Source: Bacteroidota bacterium
Lineage (GTDB): Bacteria; Bacteroidota; Bacteroidia; Flavobacteriales; Weeksellaceae
NCBI GenBank assembly: GCA_023433225.1
Contig: JAEZDQ010000025.1
Span: 1-7,324 of the forward strand
Reading direction: 5' to 3'
DNA: 7,324 bases
Part shown: in pieces, positions 1-6,987 of the stretch
Numbering within the stretch: position 1 is the first letter of the stretch
How the letters are laid out: the number at the start of each line of letters is the position of its first letter
Notes under the pieces: generated by a model
What the model saw: only the letters and a program-made list of their open reading frames with translations
The model's database searches: none
What the model was told of the DNA's origin: nothing
Made by a program: the position numbers and the translations under genes

Positions 1-140
1 ATCTTGTAGGGTCAAAAAACGACATAGAATTTTCTTTAAATAATATTTATTTAGAAGATTCTCAGAATAAGATTGTAATTAATTCATTTGAAGAACTAAA
101 ACCGAACGAATTTATTGGTAACTGGAAAATTACAAATTGA
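1..140 (+). CDS. 3' end of an unrecognised protein gene (partial)
   Basis: The frame whose codons begin at position 3 is open from the window edge to a TGA at 138-140, giving the last 45 residues of a protein that ends in ...FIGNWKITN. The other two + frames are closed early by stop codons (TAG at 7-9, TAA at 41-43), so this is the only forward frame that can be coding. The tail is rich in Asn, Ile, Glu and Lys, as expected of an AT-rich bacterial gene, and shows no motif I recognise. It is not S10 (rpsJ), the usual gene before rplC. The gene is closed off by a hairpin repeat 33 bases after its stop and lies far from the operon promoter, so it is probably a separate transcription unit. Function unknown. 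Confidence 0.6.
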   Translation, partial: LVGSKNDIEFSLNNIYLEDSQNKIVINSFEELKPNEFIGNWKITN

Positions 141-172
141 TTTGATAAAACTCCGATTTCACTTGCCCCGAT

Positions 173-243
173 GGCGCGGATTTGCAATCCGTGCCTTTAC
201 TCTCTCGGATTTGAACCCTGATCTCGCGGATTTGAAATTCGTG
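173..243. repeat. REP-like palindrome cluster with CGGATTTG core
   Basis: Three copies of CGGATTTG start at 177, 206 and 227. The first lies in a near-perfect palindrome: 173-182 pairs with 186-195 over 10 bp (one G-T) around a 3-base TGC loop. The third lies in a decayed version of the same hairpin (225-232 with 236-243, two G-T pairs, loop TGA). The second has lost its right arm. The core is much more GC-rich than the flanks. The arrangement of one good and decayed neighbouring palindromes in an intergenic region fits a REP-type element. Similar GCGGATTTGCAATCCG palindromes are, from memory, scattered in flavobacterial genomes. Its position just after an upstream stop codon could also make it an mRNA-end hairpin, although no long T-run follows. 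Confidence 0.6.
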
Positions 244-352
244 AATATTCAATTCAATATTTATAGCTAATTTTTAAATTTATTGAAAATCAATTACCTA
301 AGATTTTTTAAAAACACAGTTCCAATCTTTCCCAAAAAATACTTATCTATAA

Positions 353-383
353 TTTGTGTTGTACAAAAGTTTTCTTACATTTG
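353..383 (+). promoter_or_regulatory. Bacteroidota-type promoter for the ribosomal protein operon
   Basis: TTTG at 353-356 and TACATTTG at 376-383 are separated by 19 bases. This matches the Bacteroidota primary sigma factor pattern (-33 TTTG, -7 TAnnTTTG, spacing about 19-21). The surrounding DNA is strongly AT-rich. Transcription would begin near 387-390, leaving a leader of about 90 nt before the rplC start codon. It is the only well-formed promoter I found between the upstream partial gene and rplC, so it is the likely operon promoter. Confidence 0.7.
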
Positions 384-396
384 CACACTCTTTTTT

Positions 397-442
397 AGGG
401 GTGGATTCTGCCTATTTCACAGATAGTTAAGCTGAAACCCTT
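397..442 (+). promoter_or_regulatory. possible structured mRNA leader upstream of rplC
   Basis: In the transcribed leader, AGGGGT (397-402) can pair with ACCCTT (437-442) over six pairs including one G-U. Inside it, CTAT (412-415) can pair with ATAG (423-426) around a 7-base loop. Ribosomal protein operons are commonly controlled by a product binding the leader (L4 in the E. coli S10 operon), so a leader structure is plausible. The stems are short and the pairing could be chance; no sequence match to a known leader family is claimed. Confidence 0.3.
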
Positions 443-479
443 ATTAAGAGCAGGAAATTAAAAATTAAATCAGTAAAAA

Positions 480-1106
480 ATGTCAGGAATCATTGGAAAG
501 AAAATTGCCATGACGAGCTTGTTCGATGAGAACGGGAAAAACATCCCTTGTACCATCATCCAGGCCGGTCCCTGCGTCGTAACACAGGTCAGAACCGAGG
601 ATAAGGACGGATACAAATCCGTACAGCTTGGTTTCGATGACGCAAAAGAGAAGAACACTTCCGCTGCTTTGAAAGGCCATTTCAAAAAAGCGGGAAGCAC
701 GCCAAAAAGAAAATTGGTGGAATTTTACGGAGCATTTGTTGACGAATTGGAACTTGGGAAAGAAGTAACCGTGGACATCTTCAAAGAAGGGGAATACGTG
801 GACATCACAGGAGTTTCAAAAGGAAAAGGTTTCCAAGGTGTAGTAAAACGCCACGGTTTTGCCGGGGTCGGACAAGCTACCCACGGTCAGCACAACCGTT
901 TGAGAGCACCGGGGTCCATCGGTGCGGGTTCAGACCCTTCACGTGTATTCAAAGGAATGCGTATGGCGGGAAGAATGGGTGGTAAAAACGTGACCATTCA
1001 GAACTTGAATGTAATTAAAATAGACAACGAAGAAAACCTTTTGATCGTGAAAGGTGCGGTTCCGGGTCCTAAAAATTCATACGTAATCATCAGAAAATGG
1101 AATTAA
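480..1106 (+). CDS. rplC: 50S ribosomal protein L3
   Basis: L3 is an early-assembly protein of the 50S subunit. It binds 23S rRNA near its 3' end and sends a long loop toward the peptidyl transferase centre. The 208 residues match the family length (E. coli 209). The N-terminus [17 protein letters not shown], the central [16 protein letters not shown] and the signature [20 protein letters not shown] (residues 145-164) identify it. The site methylated by PrmB in E. coli (Gln150, in GSIGQNQTP) is Ser151 here, so that modification cannot occur. ATG 480 gives the family N-terminus and is preceded by an A-rich stretch with no Shine-Dalgarno at normal distance. First gene of the operon here; it overlaps rplD by 10 bases, which suggests translational coupling. 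Confidence 0.98.
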   Translation: MSGIIGKKIAMTSLFDENGKNIPCTIIQAGPCVVTQVRTEDKDGYKSVQLGFDDAKEKNTSAALKGHFKKAGSTPKRKLVEFYGAFVDELELGKEVTVDIFKEGEYVDITGVSKGKGFQGVVKRHGFAGVGQATHGQHNRLRAPGSIGAGSDPSRVFKGMRMAGRMGGKNVTIQNLNVIKIDNEENLLIVKGAVPGPKNSYVIIRKWN

Positions 1107-1726
1107 CAGTACTAAACATACAAGGTAAAGAAACCGGAAAGAAAGTTTCTTTAGACGATTCAATCTTTGGAATCGAGCCAAGTGAGCATACTGTTTATTT
1201 GGAAGTGAAACAATACTTGGCAGCACAACGCCAAGGAACGCATAAAGCAAAAGAACGTGCGGAAATCGCAAAATCTACCCGTAAAATCAAAAAACAAAAA
1301 GGAACCGGTACTGCCCGTGCGGGTTCTGCCAAATCTCCCGTTTTCAGAGGAGGTGGCCGTGTTTTTGGTCCAAGGCCGAGAAGCTATGATTTCAAATTGA
1401 ACAAAGCACAAAAGAAACTGGCTAAGAAATCGGTTTTGAGCCAAAAGTTGAAAGACAATGAAATCACCGTGGTAGAAGACTTTTCATTTGAAGCACCAAA
1501 AACCAAAGGGTTCCAGGAAGTGTTGAAAGCCTTAGGCTTGGACACCAAAAAATCCTTATTCGTGTTGGGCGAATCAAATAAAAACGTATATTTGTCGTCC
1601 CGAAATTTACAAGGAACTAAAGTCGTAAATAGTTCAGAATTAAATATTTATGATATGATTAATGCTTCGCAAGTAGTATTTTTGGAAGGTTCTTTGGGGC
1701 AACTTCAAGAAAATTTAAGCAAATAA
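1097..1726 (+). CDS. rplD: 50S ribosomal protein L4
   Basis: L4 is a 50S protein whose extended loop lines the peptide exit tunnel. In enterobacteria it also represses its own operon by binding the mRNA leader. The product is 209 residues (E. coli 201). The tunnel loop is plain at residues 66-81, [16 protein letters not shown], followed by the [11 protein letters not shown] segment (85-95). The lysine linked to macrolide response in E. coli (Lys63) corresponds to Lys68. Thr72 stands where E. coli has Arg67, which I believe is a normal Bacteroidota variant rather than a resistance change. The start codon lies inside the end of rplC (ATGGAATTAA), so ribosomes finishing rplC could reinitiate here. 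Twelve bases separate it from rplW. Confidence 0.98.
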   Translation: MELTVLNIQGKETGKKVSLDDSIFGIEPSEHTVYLEVKQYLAAQRQGTHKAKERAEIAKSTRKIKKQKGTGTARAGSAKSPVFRGGGRVFGPRPRSYDFKLNKAQKKLAKKSVLSQKLKDNEITVVEDFSFEAPKTKGFQEVLKALGLDTKKSLFVLGESNKNVYLSSRNLQGTKVVNSSELNIYDMINASQVVFLEGSLGQLQENLSK

Positions 1727-1738
1727 AACGAAAAAGAT

Positions 1739-2023
1739 ATGTCAGTTTTAATCAGACCCGTAATCTCCGAAAAGGCAACCAATTCCAGTGAATTGTTGAG
1801 CCAGTATTCGTTTTATGTACACACCAAGGCAAACAAACTGCAAATCAAAAATGCAGTTGAAAAAGCTTACGGTGTAAACGTAGTGAAAGTGAGTACCCTT
1901 ATTTCAGCGCCCAAAGTGAAATCCCGTTTCACCAAAACCGGTGTCCAAGTTGGGAAAACCAATAAGCTGAAAAAAGCCATCATCCACGTAGCAGAAGGAC
2001 AAGAAATAGATTTGTTTAGTTAA
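1739..2023 (+). CDS. rplW: 50S ribosomal protein L23
   Basis: L23 sits at the tunnel exit of the 50S subunit and is the docking site for trigger factor and the signal recognition particle. The 94 residues fit the family. The N-terminal LIRPVISEKAT and the segment NKLQIKNAVEKAYGV (32-46) are diagnostic. Glu11 in VISEKA aligns with E. coli Glu18, the trigger factor contact. The basic loop after residue 58 (KVKSRFTKTG) inserts into rRNA. No Shine-Dalgarno is seen; the upstream gap is 12 purine-rich bases. Downstream is the first of two long intergenic gaps in the operon, filled by a repeat element. Confidence 0.97.
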   Translation: MSVLIRPVISEKATNSSELLSQYSFYVHTKANKLQIKNAVEKAYGVNVVKVSTLISAPKVKSRFTKTGVQVGKTNKLKKAIIHVAEGQEIDLFS

Positions 2024-2024
2024 T

Positions 2025-2116
2025 AAAAGTAGAATGTAAAATTGTAGAAAGTAAAAGTAAAAAGTCATTTGAAATTTTGAATACTTAATACTTTACACTT
2101 AATACTTAATACTTAT
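2025..2116. repeat. inverted heptamer-array element between rplW and rplB
   Basis: The right arm is five tandem 7-base units, consensus TACTTAA, at 2082-2088, 2089-2095, 2096-2102, 2103-2109 and 2110-2116. The left arm (2025-2065) is a looser, roughly 7-base series ending in AGTA or TGTA, the reverse complement type. As RNA or single-stranded DNA the arms can form a bulged hairpin: 2027-2031 with 2103-2107, 2035-2040 with 2092-2097 (TGTAAA/TTTACA), and 2049-2053 with 2082-2086. The element begins 2 bases after the rplW stop and ends 6 bases before the rplB start. A second element of the same design lies at 6568-6653. The repeat is directly visible; any function is unknown. Confidence 0.8.
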
Positions 2117-2122
2117 TTTTAA

Positions 2123-2944
2123 ATGTCAGTTAGAAAATTAAAACCTATCACTCCCGCTCAGCGTTTCAGAATTGTAAACAATTTTGACAATGTAGAGTCT
2201 GTGAAACCGGAGAAATCTCTCACGGTTGGTAAAAAAAGAAGCGGCGGTCGTAACCATTCCGGTAAAATGACCATGCGCTACATAGGGGGTGGACACAAGC
2301 AAAGCTATCGTATCATCGATTTCAAAAGAGACCGTGAAGGAACTGCAACTGTCGAGTCAATTCAATACGACCCGAACAGAACCGCTTTCATCGCATTAAT
2401 CGCTTATGAAGACGGTGAAAAACGATATGTGATTGCTCAGAATGGACTGAAGAAAGGCCAGACTATTGAATCGGGTGACAACGTTGCCCCCGAAGTAGGA
2501 AACACAATGAAATTGAAAAACATCCCTTTGGGAACCGTTGTTTCATGTATTGAGTTGAGGCCCGGTCAGGGAGCTTTGATGGCGAGAAGTGCCGGATCCT
2601 ATGGGCAATTGGTTGCCCGGGAAGGCAAATACGCAACCATTAAACTTCCAAGTGGAGAAAGCCGTATGATTTTGACGGAATGTAAAGCAACTATCGGAGT
2701 CGTATCCAACTCAGACCACCAGTTGGAAGTTTCCGGTAAAGCAGGTAGAAGCAGATGGAAAGGACGTCGTCCTCGTACAAGACCGATGGTGATGAACCCG
2801 GTTGATCACCCGATGGGTGGTGGTGAAGGCCGTGCGACCGGTGGTATTCCTCGTTCTAGAAATGGTATGCCTTCTAAAGGTTATAAAACCAGATCCAAGA
2901 AAAAGGCATCTAACAAATATATTGTTGAAAGAAGAAAGAAATAA
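2123..2944 (+). CDS. rplB: 50S ribosomal protein L2
   Basis: L2 is a primary 23S rRNA binding protein needed for subunit joining and peptidyl transferase activity. The 273 residues match the family (E. coli 273). The C-terminal signature [18 protein letters not shown] contains His229, the conserved histidine near the catalytic centre, at the same number as in E. coli. The next position but one is Met231 where E. coli has His, which I recall as normal in Bacteroidota. The N-terminal half carries [19 protein letters not shown] (41-59). The start follows TTTTTAA with no Shine-Dalgarno and lies 6 bases after the heptamer array, so folding of that array could affect initiation. Three bases separate it from rpsS. 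Confidence 0.98.
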   Translation: MSVRKLKPITPAQRFRIVNNFDNVESVKPEKSLTVGKKRSGGRNHSGKMTMRYIGGGHKQSYRIIDFKRDREGTATVESIQYDPNRTAFIALIAYEDGEKRYVIAQNGLKKGQTIESGDNVAPEVGNTMKLKNIPLGTVVSCIELRPGQGALMARSAGSYGQLVAREGKYATIKLPSGESRMILTECKATIGVVSNSDHQLEVSGKAGRSRWKGRRPRTRPMVMNPVDHPMGGGEGRATGGIPRSRNGMPSKGYKTRSKKKASNKYIVERRKK

Positions 2945-2947
2945 GCT

Positions 2948-3226
2948 ATGGCACGTTCATTAAAAAAAGGACCATTCATCCATTATAAATTAGATAAAAA
3001 AGTACAAGATAACGTAGAATCTGGCAAGAAAACCGTGATCAAAACCTGGTCAAGAGCTTCCATGATCTCTCCGGACTTTGTAGGACAGACTTTCGCGGTT
3101 CACAACGGGAAACAATTCATCCCGGTGTATGTAACTGAAAACATGGTAGGGCACAAATTGGGAGAATTTTCTCCAACCCGTACATTCAGAGGGCACGCAG
3201 GTGCAAAAAATAAAGGTAAAAAATAA
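2948..3226 (+). CDS. rpsS: 30S ribosomal protein S19
   Basis: S19 is a protein of the 30S head that pairs with S13 and contacts the A-site finger of the large subunit. Its 92 residues match the family (E. coli 92). It starts [10 protein letters not shown] and carries the signature from [19 protein letters not shown] to RGH (residues 62-83), ending in a lysine-rich tail. The start lies 3 bases after rplB; the end of rplB supplies purine-rich sequence upstream but no clear GGAGG. Intact, with no unusual residues noticed. Confidence 0.98.
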   Translation: MARSLKKGPFIHYKLDKKVQDNVESGKKTVIKTWSRASMISPDFVGQTFAVHNGKQFIPVYVTENMVGHKLGEFSPTRTFRGHAGAKNKGKK

Positions 3227-3233
3227 GTAGGCA

Positions 3234-3656
3234 ATGGGATCCAGAAAAAGAATAAGCAACGAAAAACTCAAGGAAGCACACAAAGATTTGGCTTTCGCGA
3301 AGTTGAACAATTGTCCTACCTCTCCCCGTAAAATGCGTTTGGTAGCAGACATCATCCGTGGAGTAGAAATTCAGAAAGCATTAGGGATTTTGAAATATTC
3401 CAAACAACACGCTTCTGATAAATTAGAAAAACTTTTATTGAGCGCAATTGCCAACTGGCAGGTGAAAAACGAAGGAGCCGATGTAGAAGAGGCAGACCTT
3501 ATCGTGAAAACCATCACAGTAGACAGCGGACGCCAGTTGAAAAGAATCCGTACCGCACCTCAGGGTAGGGCACACCGGATCAGAAAACGTTCCAACCATG
3601 TAACATTGGTTTTGGGAACCAAAGAAGATAAAGTTAAAGCAGAAGACAAGAAATAA
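3234..3656 (+). CDS. rplV: 50S ribosomal protein L22
   Basis: L22 binds 23S rRNA domains and its long beta-hairpin lines the exit tunnel beside L4. The product has 140 residues against 110 in E. coli. The extra length is an N-terminal extension of about 20 residues before [19 protein letters not shown] (21-39), plus a charged C-terminal tail ([11 protein letters not shown]). I recall the N-terminal extension as typical of Bacteroidota L22, which supports the start at 3234. The tunnel hairpin is around residues 97-122. LKR at 102-104 corresponds to the MKR (82-84) whose loss gives erythromycin resistance in E. coli; it is intact here. Only one base separates it from rpsC. Confidence 0.97.
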   Translation: MGSRKRISNEKLKEAHKDLAFAKLNNCPTSPRKMRLVADIIRGVEIQKALGILKYSKQHASDKLEKLLLSAIANWQVKNEGADVEEADLIVKTITVDSGRQLKRIRTAPQGRAHRIRKRSNHVTLVLGTKEDKVKAEDKK

Positions 3657-3657
3657 T

Positions 3658-4380
3658 ATGGGACAGAAGACTAATCCAATCGGGAATCGTTTAGGAATCA
3701 TCAGAGGATGGGACTCAAACTGGTACGGTGGAAATGACTACGGTGACAAAATCGCTGAAGATGCCAAAATTCGTGAATATTTGAAAGCACGTCTTTCAAA
3801 AGCGGGCGTATCTCGGATTTACATCGAACGTACATTGAAACTCATTACCATTACCGTTACAACAGCTCGTCCCGGAATTATTATCGGAAAAGGCGGTCAG
3901 GAAGTAGATAAATTAAAAGAAGAATTGAGGAAAATTACCGGAAAGGAAGTTCAAATCAACATCTTCGAAATCAAACGACCTGAATTAGACGCAGTTTTGG
4001 TGGCAGACAGCATTGCAAGACAAATCGAAAATCGTATTTCGTACAGAAGAGCAATCAAAATGGCTATCGCTGCAGCAATGAGAATGAACGCAGAAGGAAT
4101 CAAAGTTCAAATTTCCGGTCGATTAAACGGTGCTGAAATGGCACGTTCGGAATCTTATAAAGACGGACGTATTCCTTTATCAACCTTCCGTGCAGACATT
4201 GATTACCACGTAGGCGAAGCACATACAACCTATGGCCGAATGGGGATTAAAGTTTGGATCATGAAAGGAGAGGTTTACGGAAAACGTGAGTTATCGCCAC
4301 TGGTAGGATTGCAAAAAAAGCAAACCAAAAAGAGACCGGAAGGTGGAAGAGGCGGTGACCGCAAAAGACAATCACGTTAA
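3658..4380 (+). CDS. rpsC: 30S ribosomal protein S3
   Basis: S3 lies at the mRNA entry site of the 30S subunit and, with S4, helps unwind mRNA. The 240 residues fit the family (E. coli 233). It begins [14 protein letters not shown], as S3 proteins do. The KH RNA-binding domain is visible with its GxxG loop as GKGG (77-80) in [10 protein letters not shown]. Arg130, Arg131 and Lys134 in the YRRAIK segment match the helicase-linked basic residues of E. coli (131, 132, 135). The C-terminal domain (about 145-210) ends in the basic low-complexity tail from [15 protein letters not shown] onward. The gap to rplP is 26 bases. Confidence 0.98.
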   Translation: MGQKTNPIGNRLGIIRGWDSNWYGGNDYGDKIAEDAKIREYLKARLSKAGVSRIYIERTLKLITITVTTARPGIIIGKGGQEVDKLKEELRKITGKEVQINIFEIKRPELDAVLVADSIARQIENRISYRRAIKMAIAAAMRMNAEGIKVQISGRLNGAEMARSESYKDGRIPLSTFRADIDYHVGEAHTTYGRMGIKVWIMKGEVYGKRELSPLVGLQKKQTKKRPEGGRGGDRKRQSR

Positions 4381-4406
4381 TTATTAATGATTAAGATTTA
4401 AAAGAA

Positions 4407-4826
4407 ATGTTATCACCGAAAAGAACAAAATTTAGAAAGACCCAGAAAGGCAAGATGAAAGGAGTCACCAAAAGAGGTGCCGAACTTGCCTACGGAACCT
4501 TCGGTATCAAATCTTTGGACGAAGCATTCGTTACGGCACGCCAGATTGAAGCAGCCCGTATTGCCGCTACTCGTTTTATGAAAAGAGAAGGACAATTGTG
4601 GATTAAAATATTTCCGGATAAACCCATCACCAAAAAACCCGCAGAGGTTCGTATGGGTAAAGGTAAAGGAGCTCCCGAATACTGGGTAGCGCCCGTTCAG
4701 CCCGGAAGGATTTTATTTGAAGTGGGTGGAGTTCCTCAGGACGTGGCAACCGAAGCATTGCGCTTAGCCGCTCAGAAACTCCCGGTAAAAACTAAGTTCA
4801 TCGTAGCAAGAGATTATTCTGCTTAA
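4407..4826 (+). CDS. rplP: 50S ribosomal protein L16
   Basis: L16 is a late-assembling 50S protein that contacts the A-site tRNA. The 139 residues match the family (E. coli 136). Diagnostic stretches are [15 protein letters not shown] at the start, [14 protein letters not shown] [10 protein letters not shown] (42-51), and [20 protein letters not shown] (81-100). Arg82 in VRMGKG aligns with E. coli Arg81, the residue hydroxylated by YcfD; whether a hydroxylase exists in this organism cannot be seen. The start has AAAAGAA just upstream, a weak purine-rich site. Eighteen bases precede rpmC. Confidence 0.98.
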   Translation: MLSPKRTKFRKTQKGKMKGVTKRGAELAYGTFGIKSLDEAFVTARQIEAARIAATRFMKREGQLWIKIFPDKPITKKPAEVRMGKGKGAPEYWVAPVQPGRILFEVGGVPQDVATEALRLAAQKLPVKTKFIVARDYSA

Positions 4827-4844
4827 AACCCTAAAAATTAACAG

Positions 4845-5039
4845 ATGAAAGCATCAGACATCAAAGATTTAAGCATAGAAGACATCAAAGCAAAATTGGA
4901 AGAAGAAAAAACCAATTATGCCAAATTGAAAGTGAACCACAAAGTATCCCAACTGGAAAATCCTTTGTCCATTCGCAAAGCGCGTAAATACATAGCAAGA
5001 TTGGAAACCGTGTTGAGCCAAAAAACAGCTCAACAGTAA
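4845..5039 (+). CDS. rpmC: 50S ribosomal protein L29
   Basis: L29 is a small two-helix protein near the tunnel exit, next to L23, and part of the signal recognition particle and trigger factor docking area. Its 64 residues match the family (E. coli 63). The N-terminal [20 protein letters not shown] is a predicted helix. The C-terminal signature [20 protein letters not shown] (38-57) is diagnostic. It sits between rplP and rpsQ as in nearly all bacteria. Confidence 0.96.
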   Translation: MKASDIKDLSIEDIKAKLEEEKTNYAKLKVNHKVSQLENPLSIRKARKYIARLETVLSQKTAQQ

Positions 5040-5052
5040 AAACTGTCTCAAG

Positions 5053-5307
5053 ATGGAAAGAAATTTAAGAAAAGAAAGAATAGGTTTGGTAACCAGCAAC
5101 AAGATGGAAAAAACCATTGTGGTTTCCGAAACCAAAAAGCAAAAACACCCATTCTATGGGAAATTCGTTAAAAAAACGAAGAAGTACACCGCGCACGACG
5201 AAAACAACGAGTGCAACGAAGGAGACACCGTCCGAATCTCTGAAACACGACCGTTGAGCAAGAGCAAAAGATGGAGATTAGTAGAAATCATAGAAAGAGC
5301 CAAGTAA
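5053..5307 (+). CDS. rpsQ: 30S ribosomal protein S17
   Basis: S17 is a primary 16S rRNA binding protein of the 30S body with an OB-fold. The 84 residues match E. coli (84). The strand [19 protein letters not shown] (9-27) and the signature [18 protein letters not shown] (57-74) identify it. There is a single cysteine (Cys54) and nothing unusual. The gap to rpmC is 13 bases and to rplN 1 base, so it is translated as part of a tight run. Confidence 0.97.
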   Translation: MERNLRKERIGLVTSNKMEKTIVVSETKKQKHPFYGKFVKKTKKYTAHDENNECNEGDTVRISETRPLSKSKRWRLVEIIERAK

Positions 5308-5308
5308 T

Positions 5309-5677
5309 ATGTTACAACAGGAATCAAGATTAAAAGTAGCCGATAACACAGGAGCGCGTGAAGCCCTTGTTATCCGTGTTTTAGGCGGAACCAAAAGACG
5401 TTATGCGTCGGTTGGAGACAAAATCGTTGTGGCAATCAAAGAAGCAACCCCTTCCGGAAATGCCAAGAAAGGAACCGTCTCCAAAGCGGTAGTGGTTCGT
5501 ACCAAAAAAGAAGTAAGAAGAAAAGACGGTTCTTACATCCGATTTGACGACAATGCCTGCGTATTGCTCAATGCTCAAGGAGAAATGAGAGGAACACGTG
5601 TGTTCGGTCCCGTTGCAAGAGAACTACGCGACAAAGAATATATGAAAATCGTATCACTGGCCCCTGAGGTTTTATAA
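5309..5677 (+). CDS. rplN: 50S ribosomal protein L14
   Basis: L14 lies on the 50S subunit interface, forms a bridge to 16S rRNA helix 14 and in many bacteria is the target of the silencing factor RsfS. The 122 residues match the family (E. coli 123). It starts [17 protein letters not shown], has [14 protein letters not shown] (36-49) and ends with the [20 protein letters not shown] signature before VSLAPEVL. The start is one base after the rpsQ stop. No anomaly was noticed. Confidence 0.98.
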   Translation: MLQQESRLKVADNTGAREALVIRVLGGTKRRYASVGDKIVVAIKEATPSGNAKKGTVSKAVVVRTKKEVRRKDGSYIRFDDNACVLLNAQGEMRGTRVFGPVARELRDKEYMKIVSLAPEVL

Positions 5678-5687
5678 ATTTAAGACG

Positions 5688-5999
5688 ATGTCAAAATTGA
5701 AAATTAAAAAAGGAGACAACGTGGTCGTTTTGTCAGGTTCTTCAAAAGGAACAAAAGGTTCCGTCTTGAAAGTTTTCCCGGACAAAGCAAAAGCGATTGT
5801 TGAAGGTGTCAATGTTATTAAAAAACACACCAAACCCAATGCACAAAACCCACAAGGAGGAATCTTGGAAACCGAAGCACCCATTTATGTAAGTAAATTG
5901 GCCTTGGTAGATTCAAACGGGAAACCCACTCGTGTTGGTTATGAAATGAAAGACGGCAAAAAAGTGCGAGTTGCCAAGAAAACCGGTAAAGAAATTTAA
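5688..5999 (+). CDS. rplX: 50S ribosomal protein L24
   Basis: L24 is an assembly initiator that binds the 5' end of 23S rRNA and sits near the tunnel exit. The 103 residues match the family (E. coli 104). The N-terminal KOW motif is clear: [20 protein letters not shown] (5-24) followed by [20 protein letters not shown]. The conserved KKHTKPN and [16 protein letters not shown] segments follow. The start lies 10 bases after rplN and the stop 2 bases before rplE. Confidence 0.97.
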   Translation: MSKLKIKKGDNVVVLSGSSKGTKGSVLKVFPDKAKAIVEGVNVIKKHTKPNAQNPQGGILETEAPIYVSKLALVDSNGKPTRVGYEMKDGKKVRVAKKTGKEI

Positions 6000-6001
6000 G
6001 A

Positions 6002-6568
6002 ATGAGTACAAAGACATATACACCGCGTCCGCAACTGAAATACAAAGAAGAAATCGTTCCCGCTTTGAAGGAAGAATTCTCTTACACTTCAGTGATGCAG
6101 GTTCCGAAATTACAGAAAATCGTAATCAGCCAAGGTCTGGGAGCAGCAACCGCCGACAAGAAAATCGTTGATTATGCAATCGAAGAATTGGAACTGATCA
6201 CCGGTCAAAAAGCAGTCGGAACTGTTTCCAAAAAAGACGAAGCCGCATTTAAATTGCGTAAAGGAATGCCGATTGGAGCCAAAGTTACTTTGAGAGGAAC
6301 CAAAATGTACGAATTCCTCGATAGATTGGTTTCTTCGTCCTTGCCGCGAATCCGTGACTTCAACGGAATCAGCGCAAAAGGTTTCGACGGAAGAGGAAAT
6401 TACAACCTTGGAATCACCGAACAGATCATATTCCCGGAAATCAACATCGACAAAGTGAAAAAAATCCAAGGGATGGACATTACTTTTGTAACTTCCGCGA
6501 ATACCGACAAAGAAGCAAAAGCTTTATTGGCAAAATTCGGTTTACCATTTAAAAAAGACAATAAGTAA
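6002..6568 (+). CDS. rplE: 50S ribosomal protein L5
   Basis: L5 binds 5S rRNA in the central protuberance and contacts P-site tRNA and S13. The product has 188 residues against 179 in E. coli; the excess is a few residues at the N-terminus ([11 protein letters not shown]) and a short charged tail (KKDNK). The signature [18 protein letters not shown] (32-49), the loop [18 protein letters not shown] (120-137) and the C-terminal [16 protein letters not shown] (157-172) are diagnostic. The start is 2 bases after rplX. The stop codon TAA overlaps the first base of the second heptamer-array element. Confidence 0.97.
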   Translation: MSTKTYTPRPQLKYKEEIVPALKEEFSYTSVMQVPKLQKIVISQGLGAATADKKIVDYAIEELELITGQKAVGTVSKKDEAAFKLRKGMPIGAKVTLRGTKMYEFLDRLVSSSLPRIRDFNGISAKGFDGRGNYNLGITEQIIFPEINIDKVKKIQGMDITFVTSANTDKEAKALLAKFGLPFKKDNK

Positions 6569-6653
6569 AATGTAGAAAGTACAAAGTATAAAGTAAATTT
6601 TGAGCGAAGCAAAATAAATACTTAATACCTAATACTTAATACTTAATACATAA
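6568..6653. repeat. inverted heptamer-array element between rplE and rpsN
   Basis: The left arm is four 7-base units ending in TGTA or AGTA (6568-6574, 6575-6581, 6582-6588, 6589-6595). The right arm is five units of consensus TACTTAA (6619-6625 through 6647-6653). Units pair in register: 1 with 5, 2 with 4 and 3 with 3 each give 5 bp, and the innermost pair is weaker. This makes a helix interrupted by 2-base internal loops every 7 bases. At the top, ATTTTG (6597-6602) pairs with CAAAAT (6610-6615). The outermost units carry a compensating change (TGTA opposite TACA instead of AGTA opposite TACT). The element runs from the rplE stop to 5 bases before the rpsN start. Same design as 2025-2116. 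Confidence 0.82.
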
Positions 6654-6658
6654 AAATT

Positions 6659-6928
6659 ATGGCAAAAGAATCAATGAAAGCGCGCGAGCGCAAAAGAGAA
6701 AAACTGGCAGCTAAATATGCGGCAAAACGCAAAGCATTGTTAGAAGCAGGTGACTATGAAGGACTTCAGAAATTACCAAAAAATGCTTCTCCCGTGCGTT
6801 TGCACAACCGTTGCAAACTGACAGGCCGCCCAAGGGGTTACATGAGAACCTTCGGGCTTTCACGTGTTACCTTCCGTGAAATGGCTAACAACGGATTGAT
6901 TCCGGGTGTTAGAAAAGCAAGCTGGTAA
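6659..6928 (+). CDS. rpsN: 30S ribosomal protein S14, zinc-free type
   Basis: S14 is a 30S head protein that assembles late, next to S3 and S10. The 89 residues are the long form, as opposed to the roughly 61-residue zinc form. There is only one cysteine (Cys52, in [21 protein letters not shown], 49-69), so no CxxC zinc ribbon can form. It starts [16 protein letters not shown] and ends [11 protein letters not shown] as expected. It is the last gene of the operon here; rpsH, which normally follows, is missing and a terminator lies 60 bases downstream. The start is 5 bases after the heptamer array with no Shine-Dalgarno. Confidence 0.98.
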   Translation: MAKESMKARERKREKLAAKYAAKRKALLEAGDYEGLQKLPKNASPVRLHNRCKLTGRPRGYMRTFGLSRVTFREMANNGLIPGVRKASW

Positions 6929-6946
6929 GATAAATTTTAATTTAAC

Positions 6947-6977
6947 ATCACTCTGAGCCTGTTGAGGAGTGAGTGAT
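6947..6977. repeat. hairpin after rpsN resembling a CACTGAGCCTGTCGAAGTG repeat
   Basis: ATCACTC (6947-6953) pairs with GAGTGAT (6971-6977); an alternative register pairs CACTCT (6949-6954) with GGAGTG (6966-6971). The interior TGAGCCTGTTGAGG resembles the intergenic palindrome CACTGAGCCTGTCGAAGTG that I recall as common in Bacteroidota genomes, with an extra CT and small changes. It precedes the strong terminator and may stabilise the 3' end of the operon mRNA. The hairpin is visible; the family link is from memory. Confidence 0.45.
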
Positions 6978-6987
6978 AACATGATAT

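Noticed and set aside
173..243. Possible tRNA or tRNA fragment near the GCGGATTTGCAATCCG palindrome
   Set aside because: The only arm is the short hairpin; there is no acceptor stem, TTCGA-type T loop or D arm in a cloverleaf arrangement.
470..700. Minus-strand open frame of 76 codons opposite rplC
   Set aside because: It lies wholly opposite a highly conserved ribosomal protein gene, has no recognisable domain and arises from the codon use of rplC.
1097..1106. rplC/rplD overlap as a sequencing frameshift
   Set aside because: Both proteins have complete, correctly sized family ends, so the 10-base overlap is a genuine junction.
1270..1380. Antibiotic resistance change in L4 (Thr72 for E. 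coli Arg67)
   Set aside because: The [11 protein letters not shown] form is, as far as I recall, the normal Bacteroidota sequence; resistance changes are usually at the preceding lysine or glycine.
2082..2116. Tandem TACTTAA units as a CRISPR array
   Set aside because: Units are 7 bases with no spacers between them, which does not fit a CRISPR repeat-spacer layout.
5971..6171. Plus-strand open frame of 66 codons across the end of rplX and start of rplE
   Set aside because: Both overlapped genes are intact and conserved in other frames, and the product has low-complexity composition without a known motif.
6110..6469. Minus-strand open frame of 119 codons opposite rplE
   Set aside because: The longest shadow frame in the window, but it is fully antisense to rplE, rich in Phe, Ser and Cys as antisense of Lys/Glu-rich coding DNA is, and has no family resemblance.
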